Positions 1 through 6,531 of a DNA stretch of 64,000 nucleotides are shown here, one piece after another. The translations under genes were made by a program, and so were the position numbers. The stretch is from positions 191,576 to 255,575 of the forward strand of contig NZ_JBHRUG010000009.1 of assembly GCF_042646605.1 (NCBI RefSeq), in the 5' to 3' direction. Within the stretch, counting starts at the first letter, position 1. Each line of letters starts with the position of its first letter. The DNA is from Litchfieldella rifensis. Lineage in GTDB: Bacteria > Pseudomonadota > Gammaproteobacteria > Pseudomonadales > Halomonadaceae. Below the pieces are notes generated by a model. It searched no databases, was not told the DNA's origin, and saw nothing but the letters and a program-made list of their open reading frames with translations.

Positions 1-14
1 AGGCACAAACACTT

Positions 15-230
15 TTAGGCCCCAGAGCCAGGTCGCTGGGTGGCGTCGGCCAGGCCGAGGGCGGTCAAGTCGCCGCGCTCCAGCCGGTCGAGGCCGTCGT
101 GCATGATCAGTTCGCCCAAGGCGGAGGGCGTCAGCAGGTGGGTGCCGGCCTGGATGAGAAAACGGCTATGGTGTTGCTCGTCCAGGAACACGCGAACGGG
201 GCGTTTCTTGCCGTTGGCGGTTGTGGTCAT
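15..230 (-). CDS. Hypothetical phage-type small protein (71 aa)
   Basis: A 71-residue soluble protein with no motif I recognise. Its middle part (VFLDEQHHSRFLIQAG) is followed by a predicted helical stretch. The start codon overlaps the stop of the gene at 227-652 in an ATGA arrangement, so translation is probably coupled. It is the third gene of a leftward run that begins with the small HTH protein at 855. The position suggests an early phage function, but the sequence does not show which one. Confidence 0.55.
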   Translation of the reverse strand: MTTTANGKKRPVRVFLDEQHHSRFLIQAGTHLLTPSALGELIMHDGLDRLERGDLTALGLADATQRPGSGA

Positions 231-652
231 TGGGGTGTCCTCGCGGTGAGGGGGTGTGGATAAACCGCAGTGCCAAAAAAAGCGGCCCGTTCGGTCGTTG
301 TGGATAAAGTGACGGGGAAGGAACGAACGACGTCACGGGCCAAAGCTTTGGGAACGCTGCGAGTGAAAGGGGGGACGGTGGCCGGTGTTTGCTGGGCGGT
401 GTCTTCGCCATAGGTACGGCGTACCAGGGCCAGAGCGTCGTCCAGGGAGGCGAAACCGAAGGCGTAGATGCCTTGGCTGCCGGGGGCGGTGGAGCGCTCC
501 AGGGGGACGCCACGCGGGGCGTCGAGCAGATCGGCGAAGAAGACCTCGAAGCTGCCGTCAAGGCGCTGGCTGATATAGCCGGCTTCGCGGCCATCGACTT
601 GGAAGAAGCGGGCGGTGCCCAGGGAATCGGAGACAGTGCGGAAGGTGATCAT
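227..652 (-). CDS. Hypothetical phage-type protein (141 aa)
   Basis: Unrecognised protein of 141 residues. The start at 652 is chosen because it forms an ATGA overlap with the stop of the upstream HTH gene. An in-frame start 24 bases earlier would add eight residues. The N-terminal two thirds looks like a compact alpha/beta domain (ITFRTVSDSLGTARFF, then ISQRLDGSFEVFFADLLDA). The C-terminus is low-complexity and rich in Thr and Pro. It is translationally coupled on both sides. Function unknown. Confidence 0.55.
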   Translation of the reverse strand: MITFRTVSDSLGTARFFQVDGREAGYISQRLDGSFEVFFADLLDAPRGVPLERSTAPGSQGIYAFGFASLDDALALVRRTYGEDTAQQTPATVPPFTRSVPKALARDVVRSFPVTLSTTTERAAFFGTAVYPHPLTARTPQ

Positions 653-855
653 GCCCAGTCCTCCGCTTGCAGGCACTGCGCATTGAGCAGGGCGACATTG
701 ATAAGGCGATAGCGACCGACCTTGATGGTGGGGAGGTAGCCGCGGCGGACGTGGCCGTAGATCACGCCTTCATCGAGGCCGGAGAGCTGCGAGAAGCGTT
801 CGATGGTCATGGTTGGCACGGTGGCCGGGACCTGGGGCGCTTGGTTCTCTTCCAT
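649..855 (-). CDS. Small helix-turn-helix DNA-binding protein (68 aa)
   Basis: Residues 16-60 fit a MerR/excisionase-like winged helix: MTIERFSQLSGLDEGVIYGH reads as the helix-turn-helix, and the following RRGYLPTIKVGRYRLINV as the wing and tail. Such proteins of about 70 residues are common next to replication genes in Pseudomonas-type filamentous prophages, where they act as excisionase or early regulator. The gene is divergent from the repressor at 995 and heads a coupled three-gene leftward run. The exact role (excisionase or transcription factor) is inferred. Confidence 0.65.
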   Translation of the reverse strand: MEENQAPQVPATVPTMTIERFSQLSGLDEGVIYGHVRRGYLPTIKVGRYRLINVALLNAQCLQAEDWA

Positions 856-994
856 GTGTCATTCCCTGCACAATGTTGGTCTGTGGTAGTCTCAAAATCA
901 GCAATCTTGATCATTGGGATGGGGTATCTTGATTGCCGGGCGGTGTACTCTTATACGAGGCCACCTTTATGCAAGTATACCCTTGGGCGAGTAT
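856..994. promoter_or_regulatory. Divergent phage control region
   Basis: This 139-bp intergenic region separates the leftward HTH gene from the rightward repressor, the layout of a lysogeny switch. It contains repeated half-site-like words: TGTACTC and GAGTATA, which share inverted TACTC/GAGTA cores, plus two AGTATA copies just before the repressor start. These are plausible operator half-sites, but spacing and number cannot be fixed by eye. No clear -35/-10 pair was assigned. Confidence 0.35.
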
Positions 995-1279
995 ATGGCA
1001 AGTGATTTAGCAAAAAGAATTCGCCTGATACGTGAGGCCGAGACATCGGGCAGAGCAGAGTTTTCGCAACTTATTGGAATATCTAAGAAAACTATCGAAG
1101 GCATGGAGCAAACAGGAAGGACACCCAAAGGTGAACTTCTAGAAGCGGTATGTAATACATGGCCGAAGTACACGCTATGGCTAATGACAGGCCAAGTGAA
1201 CGAAGAGGCTGGCCAGATCAGCCCAGAAATAGAAAAGGCGCGTAAAGCGTTTAAGCCAACGGGAACGGCTACCGATTAG
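995..1279 (+). CDS. Phage-type helix-turn-helix repressor (94 aa)
   Basis: An XRE/Cro-like protein. Residues 1-60 form the helix-turn-helix domain (LIREAETSGRAEFSQLIGIS, then KKTIEGMEQTGRTPKG). The tail contains LWLMTGQ and EAGQISPE, words I associate with repressor-like proteins of Pseudomonas prophages. The start at 995 is preferred to 914 because it places Met directly before the HTH domain, and the upstream extension is not domain-like. It is divergent from the small HTH gene at 649-855, so it probably sets the lysogenic state by repressing the leftward run. Confidence 0.7.
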   Translation: MASDLAKRIRLIREAETSGRAEFSQLIGISKKTIEGMEQTGRTPKGELLEAVCNTWPKYTLWLMTGQVNEEAGQISPEIEKARKAFKPTGTATD

Positions 1280-1321
1280 CCAGGAAGGTTGTGGATAACT
1301 GGTACCAGGGAGGAAGGGACT

Positions 1322-1456
1322 ATGGAGGATGCCGCCAAGGAAGCATTCGGAGCGATGATTAGAATGGCAATACTTTTTGGAGCAATGAGTATTGCTTATA
1401 TTATTTTTGAAAAGTGGTTGCTTAGTAAATTCAAAAGAAAAAATAGAAGAAAATAA
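1322..1456 (+). CDS. Small membrane protein (44 aa)
   Basis: A short open frame with a strong ribosome-binding site (GGGAGGAAGGG, about five bases before ATG). It encodes a charged N-terminus, one hydrophobic segment at residues 13-30 (MIRMAILFGAMSIAYIIF), and a very basic tail ending KFKRKNRRK. This is the layout of a single-pass protein with a cytoplasmic basic end, as in small phage coat or assembly proteins. It lies 42 bp after the repressor in the same direction. Function not known. Confidence 0.5.
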   Translation: MEDAAKEAFGAMIRMAILFGAMSIAYIIFEKWLLSKFKRKNRRK

Positions 1457-1525
1457 TGGCGTGGATGCTAATTGGCCAAGAAAATTGTGAATAACTAGTA
1501 TGAACAGGGATGGAAGGAAATAAAA

Positions 1526-1636
1526 ATGCAGGAAATGCAATACGTTCTAAACCAATTATTGGTACTTCAATTAATGACGATGGTAGTTGTTGTGGCCGTC
1601 GTTATTTTTTTATGTGGTGCTCCTATGTTTATGTGA
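1526..1636 (+). CDS. Very small membrane protein (36 aa)
   Basis: ATG at 1526 is preceded by GGAAGGAAATAAAA, a good ribosome-binding site. The product has a short polar head (MQEMQYVLNQ) and one long hydrophobic helix of Val, Leu and Ile to the C-terminus. The stop overlaps the GTG start of the next frame by four bases (GTGA). A longer frame in another phase covers the same DNA, but it lacks as good a ribosome-binding site. Candidate phage membrane or coat-like peptide, unproven. Confidence 0.45.
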   Translation: MQEMQYVLNQLLVLQLMTMVVVVAVVIFLCGAPMFM

Positions 1637-1794
1637 CGTCTAGATGTGACTGGTTTGAAGAAGATGTGAGAATAAGGAATGCAGAGAAGAGTTATAACTT
1701 GGCTAGAGCAGAACAAATTAGACTGGAATCATTGGCGCTCAATGATAGATTGGAGAAAGGCGGAATAGATACGAGAGAAAAAGAATTTTTCTAA
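1633..1794 (+). CDS. Small helical protein coupled to the upstream gene (53 aa)
   Basis: The GTG start at 1633 overlaps the stop of the 36-residue membrane peptide, a classic coupled junction. The 53-residue product is almost entirely a charged amphipathic helix (for example AEKSYNLARAEQIRLESLAL), consistent with a coiled coil. A frame beginning at 1510 would fuse it to an unlikely N-terminus, so the coupled start is preferred. It ends just before a bidirectional hairpin. It may pair with the membrane peptide; this is inference from adjacency. Confidence 0.45.
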   Translation: MTSRCDWFEEDVRIRNAEKSYNLARAEQIRLESLALNDRLEKGGIDTREKEFF

Positions 1795-1800
1795 AATAGA

Positions 1801-1824
1801 AAGGCTGGCTTATTTGCCAGCCTT
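1801..1824. terminator. Bidirectional hairpin between convergent genes
   Basis: A 9-bp perfect stem (AAGGCTGGC / GCCAGCCTT) with a six-base loop lies between the rightward 53-aa gene and the leftward membrane protein and overlaps the stop codon of the latter. A-rich flanks on the left and a short T stretch on the right are compatible with termination in both directions. Confidence 0.7.
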
Positions 1825-2757
1825 ATCATTGTGTTCAGAATTTCCAGTCAATCTATTGTGAGTGTCAAAATTAAACCCAGATACCGTTAAAATCTTGTCC
1901 CTAGGGATAGATATGCAGTCATAACTGTTGGCACTGCTAAGATCGAAGTCATATCTAGTGGTAAAAGATAATGTTTTGTCGTCGCCCCTATATCCAGAAA
2001 CAACAGGTACAATTTGTATTGAAGTGGAAGCAACCCCTTCCTCATCAGGTTCCGGTATAATTTTCGGAAGCCCTATATAAAACTTTTCATTCTCGAGTGT
2101 AATCAGCGCATAGGTGATGACTCTAGGTTCCAAAACCTGGGTAATCTCATTTAGAGTTGCGCTTATTGACTCTTTTTCTTCATCGCTCATATCTTTGCGA
2201 CGAATAGACTTAATTGCGTTATACACTTCTTCCCTTGAAGACTGTATATTGTCATTGTAAACGAGATCTTCTTTTGCCTTGTCAGCGATAACCATAAGCT
2301 GATATTCAACAGGAGACTTTTCAAAGAATATTCTTTCAATGGCGCGAGTCTTCTTTTTTGCCAAGAGGAATATTCTCGAAAGTATTACTAAGAATCTATT
2401 TTCACCATTGGCAATGATGCTTATTGAACCATATATTACCCAGGTCGTGAATATTGAAACGATAGATACAGATGCAACATCAACGCTAGTGCTTGATGAA
2501 GCCGAGTTGGATAGTCTGAATATGTGACTGTCTTCGATAATGGTGGAAGCAATGCTAAATATACTAGAAAATCCTAGTTTTGGTAGTGCAATGCCAAATA
2601 TTACAAAAATAGCGCTGACGATTATAAATCCAAAGGTGGCCGCTCTTATATATAGCGACCAGCCATGATACAAGCTTATTTTTATCTTTTCTGACGGCCA
2701 GCATGATATATAAAGATACCCACATATCAAAATCGGAAATATAAGGAGGCCGATCAA
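1810..2757 (-). CDS. Uncharacterised membrane protein of the cargo cassette (315 aa)
   Basis: The N-terminal half carries hydrophobic segments at about residues 1-18, 36-60 and 98-118. The remainder (about 130-315) is soluble, with a charged helical part (residues 140-215) followed by a beta-rich domain. The start is a TTG at 2757 after a GGAAAGGG ribosome-binding site; no ATG is available upstream. Codon use is markedly AT-rich compared with the GC-rich chromosome, a sign of transfer. It follows a 66-aa protein on the same strand. I do not recognise the family. The membrane-anchor plus soluble-domain layout and position beside the attachment site fit phage cargo such as exclusion or defence genes, but that is inference. 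Confidence 0.6.
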   Translation of the reverse strand: MIGLLIFPILICGYLYISCWPSEKIKISLYHGWSLYIRAATFGFIIVSAIFVIFGIALPKLGFSSIFSIASTIIEDSHIFRLSNSASSSTSVDVASVSIVSIFTTWVIYGSISIIANGENRFLVILSRIFLLAKKKTRAIERIFFEKSPVEYQLMVIADKAKEDLVYNDNIQSSREEVYNAIKSIRRKDMSDEEKESISATLNEITQVLEPRVITYALITLENEKFYIGLPKIIPEPDEEGVASTSIQIVPVVSGYRGDDKTLSFTTRYDFDLSSANSYDCISIPRDKILTVSGFNFDTHNRLTGNSEHNDKAGK

Positions 2758-2787
2758 AGGTTGTCCCTTTCCTTTTTGGAAGATTAT

Positions 2788-2988
2788 TTACTTTTTGTTA
2801 TTCTTAAAAAATATATCTATATTTCTTTTCTCTCTTTGGGAGGCCTTTTCATAACCGCTATATGTAGCAACCACAGTCGAGGTTCCAACTACGCGCACAC
2901 CACTTTCTTGGCTAGCTTTCCTAGCAGCCTCTTTGGCCATGTCTTTAATAGCTTCCAAGTCAATGCGTTTAACTGTATCCGTAGTCAT
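2788..2988 (-). CDS. Small hypothetical protein upstream of the membrane protein (66 aa)
   Basis: A 66-residue soluble, charged protein. The first half is helical (VKRIDLEAIKDMAKEAARKA) and the second half includes VRVVGTSTVVATYSGYE. The start at 2988 is chosen over 3012 because GGGAGAGG lies eight bases before it. It sits 30 bp upstream of the AT-rich membrane protein and shares its low GC, so the two are probably one transcript from the promoter near 3100. Function unknown; a partner or regulator of the membrane protein is possible. Confidence 0.55.
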   Translation of the reverse strand: MTTDTVKRIDLEAIKDMAKEAARKASQESGVRVVGTSTVVATYSGYEKASQREKRNIDIFFKNNKK

Positions 2989-3098
2989 AGTAGCCACCTC
3001 TCCCATAGTCATTATCTATCATTCTTGTGATTGTGATAGGTAATTCAAATTTGACTGCGCTCCTTGCTTGCCATTTCTTGCACCTTTGCAGCTTGCGG

Positions 3099-3127
3099 AA
3101 TATACCCGTCTCTAATGCATAGCACAA
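3099..3127 (-). promoter_or_regulatory. Likely sigma-70 promoter for the cargo cassette
   Basis: Read leftward: -35 TTGTGC, 17-bp spacer, -10 TATATT. This predicts a start of transcription near 3092 and an untranslated leader of about 100 bases before the gene at 2988. The rest of the 3013-3339 gap holds no gene I can support. Confidence 0.5.
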
Positions 3128-3339
3128 GTTGGGCAGTAAATGGTGTCGACTTTGTGACGACGGCAATAGAAAGATAGCCAGTTATTGGCATGCATTAGCT
3201 AGAATTCATAACTCCTTGATGCCAATGCGTCCACATTGTGGCTACGCTCGATACATACCAAGGCCATCGTAGGCAGGTATTTCACCACCTAACCATATGA
3301 TTTATAGGCTAAAGGTTCGCACTGGCATGTATCAGCTTC

Positions 3340-3396
3340 GATTCAAAATCCGCCGCTGGAGACAGCGTGTCGGTTCGAGTCCGACCCCGGGCACCA
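3340..3396 (+). repeat. tRNA-Leu(CAA) 3' half: phage attachment-site remnant
   Basis: The sequence from GATTCAAAATCCGC to the encoded CCA matches the 3' half of a tRNA-Leu. It shows the CAA anticodon loop (TTCAAAA), the right anticodon strand, a long variable arm (CGCTG-GAGA-CAGCG), a T arm (GTCGG-TTCGAGT-CCGAC), the acceptor strand CCCGGGC, discriminator A and CCA. The matching 5' half (acceptor GCCCGGG and D arm) is absent upstream, and the left anticodon strand does not pair. It is therefore not a functional gene but the duplicated core left when an element integrated into a tRNA-Leu. Confidence 0.8.
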
Positions 3397-3513
3397 TTCC
3401 TTTCAAGTACTTAGCGTCTCTTCCTCACTCTCGATTCCTTCCGATTTTTCTAGCGTGTCTACGTTGTGTCTACGGCAGGGCGTACTTGATTGCGTCGTCC
3501 GCGAGGTGAGCTG

Positions 3514-3669
3514 TCACTCCCGGTCCGTTTTCCGGGTCCACCGGATCACCCCACCCAGAATGATCAGTACCAGCCCGACAAAGCCGAAGGGGCTGATGCT
3601 CTGCCACCCATAGATGAGCAACGCGACGCCGATGACCTGAAGGATCAGCGCGAATGTCCTGACGTTCAT
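3514..3669 (-). CDS. Small two-helix membrane protein (51 aa)
   Basis: The start at 3669 is supported by an AGGAAG ribosome-binding site. Upstream in-frame sequence has no protein-like character. Two hydrophobic helices (about residues 4-20 and 25-43) are joined by a short turn containing SISPFG, and the tail is basic (RWTRKTDRE). This is an inner-membrane mini-protein of the kind often annotated as hypothetical. It is the first chromosomal gene outside the element. Function not recognised. Confidence 0.6.
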   Translation of the reverse strand: MNVRTFALILQVIGVALLIYGWQSISPFGFVGLVLIILGGVIRWTRKTDRE

Positions 3670-3816
3670 ATTTCGCTTCCTGCCTGCATATGTCGTACCA
3701 GTGTAACCGCATGCCTGAAGGGCTTGCATGGCCGCGCAAAGGGAAGGAGACGTTTGTTGGCGCGGTGCGCACCATTGAGCTGGTTCAGATGGGGATGGGA
3801 AATATCCGACAAGCGA

Positions 3817-3834
3817 TGTAGGAGATCTCCTACA
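3817..3834. promoter_or_regulatory. GacA/UvrY-type 18-bp palindrome
   Basis: The perfect inverted repeat TGTAGGAGATCTCCTACA resembles the UvrY site of E. coli csrB/csrC (TGTGAGAGATCTCTTACA) and the Pseudomonas GacA box (TGTAAG-N6-CTTACA). It lies in a gene-free gap (3670-4043). A GATAAT -10-like word is at 3885-3890 and a terminator at 3922, so the box would sit near -70 of a short transcript. The binding protein is inferred from the motif. Confidence 0.5.
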
Positions 3835-3895
3835 GAACATGTTGGCAATGGCTCACAACATGGTGATGTCATGATGACTAGAGTGATAATCAGTT

Positions 3896-3953
3896 CCTCG
3901 AGTCGTGTTCCCTGCTTTTTTCCGGCCACCCCGCTTAGTGGCCGGCTTTTTGT
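3896..3953 (+). ncRNA. Candidate short sRNA downstream of the GacA-type box
   Basis: A -10-like GATAAT (3885-3890) with a weak -35 predicts transcription from about 3896, ending at the strong hairpin and T-run at 3922-3952. No gene is available to own that terminator. Against a classical CsrA/RsmA sponge, the stretch has no GGA motifs. The transcript could instead start further upstream. Supported only by box, -10 word and terminator. Confidence 0.25.
3922..3952 (+). terminator. Orphan rho-independent terminator
   Basis: An 8-bp GC stem (CCGGCCAC / GTGGCCGG) with an eight-base loop is followed by CTTTTTG. No coding sequence ends immediately upstream on the plus strand, which is why a small RNA is suspected here. 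Confidence 0.75.
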
Positions 3954-4043
3954 TGTCTTTTTCCGGCTGGCGATGCAGCGGATTGGCGTGACACGTCATT
4001 TATGCTTATCTGAGACGTGAAGGGTTCGGGGAGCCGTCACGCC

Positions 4044-4535
4044 ATGCCGAGAAGCAAGAGCAAGCGTCAGAAGCCACCTATCACTCCGCGCAGGTTCCCG
4101 TCTTCCAGGCACCGATCGCGTTCGTTCAGGCCTCGCAGGCTGGTGCGCGGGGTGGTGATCGCGCTGGCCATCCTGTTGGTGCCGGTGACCTGGCTCATCA
4201 TGGAAGTTCGCAGCACGCAGATGCTGACCGATCTGGATATCATCGGCAGCGGTGAGCCGGTGGTGGTGCAGATCCATGAGCCTGGGTTCGAGGATAGCGA
4301 GCGCTTGCGCCGCGATATCGATGCGGCCCGCAGCCGGATGAGCGGCGAGTTGGCATTTCGGGTGGTCAACATTGATACTTCCCGGGGAGCTCGCTTCGCC
4401 TACGAGTATGGCGTGTCGCCGGCGACCGTGATGTTGTTCGACGCTCGAGGCGAGGTAGCGCGAGTGATCGAAGGGGGAGGGAGCGCCGAGGACCTGGAGG
4501 CTACCTTCACCGCTCATCTGAGAGGCGCCAAGTAG
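4044..4535 (+). CDS. Membrane-anchored thioredoxin-like protein (163 aa)
   Basis: A very basic N-terminus (residues 1-35, many Arg and Lys) precedes one transmembrane helix (about residues 36-56, VIALAILLVPVTWLIM). A soluble domain of about 100 residues follows, with a thioredoxin-like pattern (VVVQIHEPGFEDSERLRRDI; later YGVSPATVMLFDARGEVARV, like the cis-Pro region of thioredoxins). No CxxC motif is seen, so a redox-active disulfide is unlikely. The start at 4044 has GGGGAG upstream; a GTG at 4017 would add nine residues. Role unknown. Confidence 0.65.
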   Translation: MPRSKSKRQKPPITPRRFPSSRHRSRSFRPRRLVRGVVIALAILLVPVTWLIMEVRSTQMLTDLDIIGSGEPVVVQIHEPGFEDSERLRRDIDAARSRMSGELAFRVVNIDTSRGARFAYEYGVSPATVMLFDARGEVARVIEGGGSAEDLEATFTAHLRGAK

Positions 4536-4620
4536 CGCCAGGGTGTCGCTGCGGGCTGCCGGTGCGGTCATGGGGCTGTTTTCGTGGGTCGATTCGTTTG
4601 GAGTCTTCAGGGAGGAGTAC

Positions 4621-5238
4621 ATGCCCTTTTCACTGTGGCTGTCGTTGGCAGCGGTATGCGCCATGGGGGCCATGTCGCCGGGACCGAGTCTGGCCCTGGT
4701 ATTGCGCCATACCCTGGGAGGCGGGCGCTTGCCGGGCGTGGCGGCGGCGCTGTCCCACGCCTTGGGCGTGGGCCTTTATGCCCTGCTCACCGTGTGGGGG
4801 CTGGGGGCGCTGATCGCACGCCAGCCACTGCTGTTCCAGTTCATCACCTGGGTGGGGGCGGCCTATCTGGCATGGCTGGGCATCAAGGCGTTGCGTGCCG
4901 GGCGCGTGGCCACATGGCAAGCCTCGGGGGTGATCACGAGCCGTGCTCAGGCGGCCCGCGAGGGCATGCTGGTGGCTCTGGGCAACCCCAAGTTGATCCT
5001 GTTCTTCGTCGCATTGCTCAGTCAGTTCGTCAGCCCCGAGATGAGCCTGGCGGCCAAGACGCTGATCGTCGCCACCGCGATGGTGATCGATGGTGGCTGG
5101 TATGTACTGGTGGCCATGGCGTTGTCGCATTCGTCGGTATTGCCCTGGTTGCAGGCTCGTGCTCACTGGATCAATCGCCTTACCGGCGTGCTGTTGCTGG
5201 GATTGGCCCTACGGGTGGTGCTGGGACCACTCGGGTAA
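4621..5238 (+). CDS. LysE/RhtB-family amino acid exporter
   Basis: A 205-residue membrane protein with the family's N-terminal signature (MGAMSPGPSLALVLRHTLGGG) and six predicted transmembrane helices. Length and topology match RhtB/LysE exporters, which expel amino acids or derivatives such as homoserine, threonine or lysine across the inner membrane. The start at 4621 follows a clear GGAGG ribosome-binding site; the longer frame from 4543 has no such site. The substrate cannot be told from sequence. It stands alone between the thioredoxin-like gene and the EAL gene. Confidence 0.85.
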   Translation: MPFSLWLSLAAVCAMGAMSPGPSLALVLRHTLGGGRLPGVAAALSHALGVGLYALLTVWGLGALIARQPLLFQFITWVGAAYLAWLGIKALRAGRVATWQASGVITSRAQAAREGMLVALGNPKLILFFVALLSQFVSPEMSLAAKTLIVATAMVIDGGWYVLVAMALSHSSVLPWLQARAHWINRLTGVLLLGLALRVVLGPLG

Positions 5239-5337
5239 TGATGCTTTACCTCCTGCCGGGACAAGATTCTCACTCGAATGTCTGATTGGTGTTACACTTG
5301 ATTACATATCCCGCTCCGGTACCCAGCGAGGGACAGG

Positions 5338-6531
5338 ATGCCTGCAGACACCCAGCCATTGGCGGCCATACTGGATGACGACCCGGATGTCGCCGTCATG
5401 CTCTCGCTGCAATTGCGTGTACTGGGCATGGAAGCCTGCTGTTACCGTGAGCAAGCGCCGCTTCTGGCCGAGTTGCCCTATCGCCGTCCGCGTATGGTGA
5501 TACTGGCCCTGGAGTTCGGTCAGGTCGATGGCATTGCCGTGCTGCGCCGACTGGCCGAGCTGGAGTATCGGGGTGTCGTGCTCTTGCTCAGTGGCGTCGA
5601 GCGCAAGATTGTGCGTATCGCCGAGCGTGTCGGTCGTGCCTTGGGACTGACCATTCTCGATTCCTTGAGCAAGCCCTATCGGCTGGCCGATCTGCGCCGG
5701 CGCCTTGACGGGATCAGGCCTCGTGTCCAGGGCGGTGGCGAATCCCGTGTCGATGCGATACGCAGTCCCGACGAGATCGAGCTGGCGCTGGCGCATGACG
5801 AATTCATCGTGCATTACCAGCCGCAGTACGAACTGGCCAATCGTCGTCTGAGCGGGGTCGAGACCCTGGTGCGTTGGCAGCATCCCGGTGCCGGTCTGCT
5901 CTATCCGGGCCAGTTCCTGCACTTGATGGCCCCCGAACAGTGCCAGGCGATGACGCGGCACTTGGTGGCACTGGCCATGCGGGACGCCGCTCGCTGGAGC
6001 GAGGCGGGGCTGCAACTGTCGGTCTCGGTCAACGTGACCCCGGCCGAATTGATGAATGTCGAGCTACTGTCGCTGATGGGACAGTGGCGGCGGTCGCTGG
6101 CCCAGCGCTCGCCGCTGGTGCTGGAAATCACCGAGACCGGGAGCATGGACAACGACCTGTTGGGCAGTGAGGTGGCCGCACGTCTGCACCTGCTGGGTCT
6201 GGAAGTCTCGGTGGATGACTTCGGCATCGGCTTCTCGTCGTTATCGCGCCTGCAGTTGCTGCCGATCAGCGAATTGAAGCTGGACAGGAGCTTCGTGCGC
6301 CACCTGCATGAGGACGTTCAGGATGCCGCCATCGTCGAGGCGGTGGCCCTGCTGGGGCAGCGCCTGGGTATCCGCGTGGTCGCCGAAGGCGTGGAATCCC
6401 TGGAAAGCCTGGAGCCATTGCAGCGCCTGGGCTGTACCCACGTCCAGGGATTCGCCCTGGCTCGACCGATGCCGGCCGAGGCCATCCTGGCCTTGGCGTG
6501 CGGCCTGTCAGGGCGGCGGGCTCAGTCGTGA
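5338..6531 (+). CDS. REC-EAL protein with degenerate receiver domain
   Basis: Residues 8-125 form a response-regulator receiver fold and residues 145-390 an EAL cyclic-di-GMP phosphodiesterase domain. The receiver keeps the acidic pocket (DDD, 13-15) and the conserved Lys (SKPY, Lys112). The phospho-acceptor position, aligned with CheY Asp57, is Ala57 (ILALEF). The EAL domain keeps its metal and catalytic residues: Glu175 in ETL (variant of EAL), Glu in LEITETG, the DDFG motif, Lys in LKLDRSF and Glu in EGVES. It should therefore be an active phosphodiesterase not controlled by ordinary Asp phosphorylation. No partner kinase is adjacent. Its 3' end overlaps the convergent copper chaperone gene by 10 bp. 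Confidence 0.85.
   Translation: MPADTQPLAAILDDDPDVAVMLSLQLRVLGMEACCYREQAPLLAELPYRRPRMVILALEFGQVDGIAVLRRLAELEYRGVVLLLSGVERKIVRIAERVGRALGLTILDSLSKPYRLADLRRRLDGIRPRVQGGGESRVDAIRSPDEIELALAHDEFIVHYQPQYELANRRLSGVETLVRWQHPGAGLLYPGQFLHLMAPEQCQAMTRHLVALAMRDAARWSEAGLQLSVSVNVTPAELMNVELLSLMGQWRRSLAQRSPLVLEITETGSMDNDLLGSEVAARLHLLGLEVSVDDFGIGFSSLSRLQLLPISELKLDRSFVRHLHEDVQDAAIVEAVALLGQRLGIRVVAEGVESLESLEPLQRLGCTHVQGFALARPMPAEAILALACGLSGRRAQS

Larger units (their letters stand above)
1..3396. mobile_element. Right end of an integrated phage-like element (partial)
   Basis: The segment from the window start to the tRNA-Leu remnant differs from the rest of the window. From about 900 to 3200 it is AT-rich, it holds very small closely packed genes, and it carries a divergent HTH/repressor pair typical of temperate phages, including Pseudomonas-type filamentous prophages. 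It ends at a copy of the 3' half of a tRNA-Leu(CAA) gene, the usual mark of integration into a tRNA. No integrase, replication or coat gene is visible, so these and the intact tRNA should lie to the left. The phage type is inferred from gene style only. An integrative plasmid or satellite is also possible. Confidence 0.7.

Noticed and set aside
1510..1794. A single 94-residue protein in the 1510-1794 frame
   Set aside because: Its first 40 residues look unlike a protein and have no good ribosome-binding site, while the overlapping 36-residue membrane peptide has one and couples by GTGA to the second half. Kept as two genes.
2969..3166. Leftward 65-residue frame overlapping the cargo cassette leader
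   Set aside because: It overlaps the promoter and the start of the 66-aa gene, has no ribosome-binding site and no recognisable composition.
3300..3396. A complete tRNA-Leu gene
   Set aside because: The D arm and the acceptor 5' strand GCCCGGG are missing, and the left anticodon strand does not pair. Only the 3' half is present.
3896..3953. A classical RsmY/RsmZ/CsrB sponge RNA
   Set aside because: The stretch between the possible promoter and the terminator has no GGA motifs, which such RNAs carry in several copies. Reported only as a candidate of unknown type.
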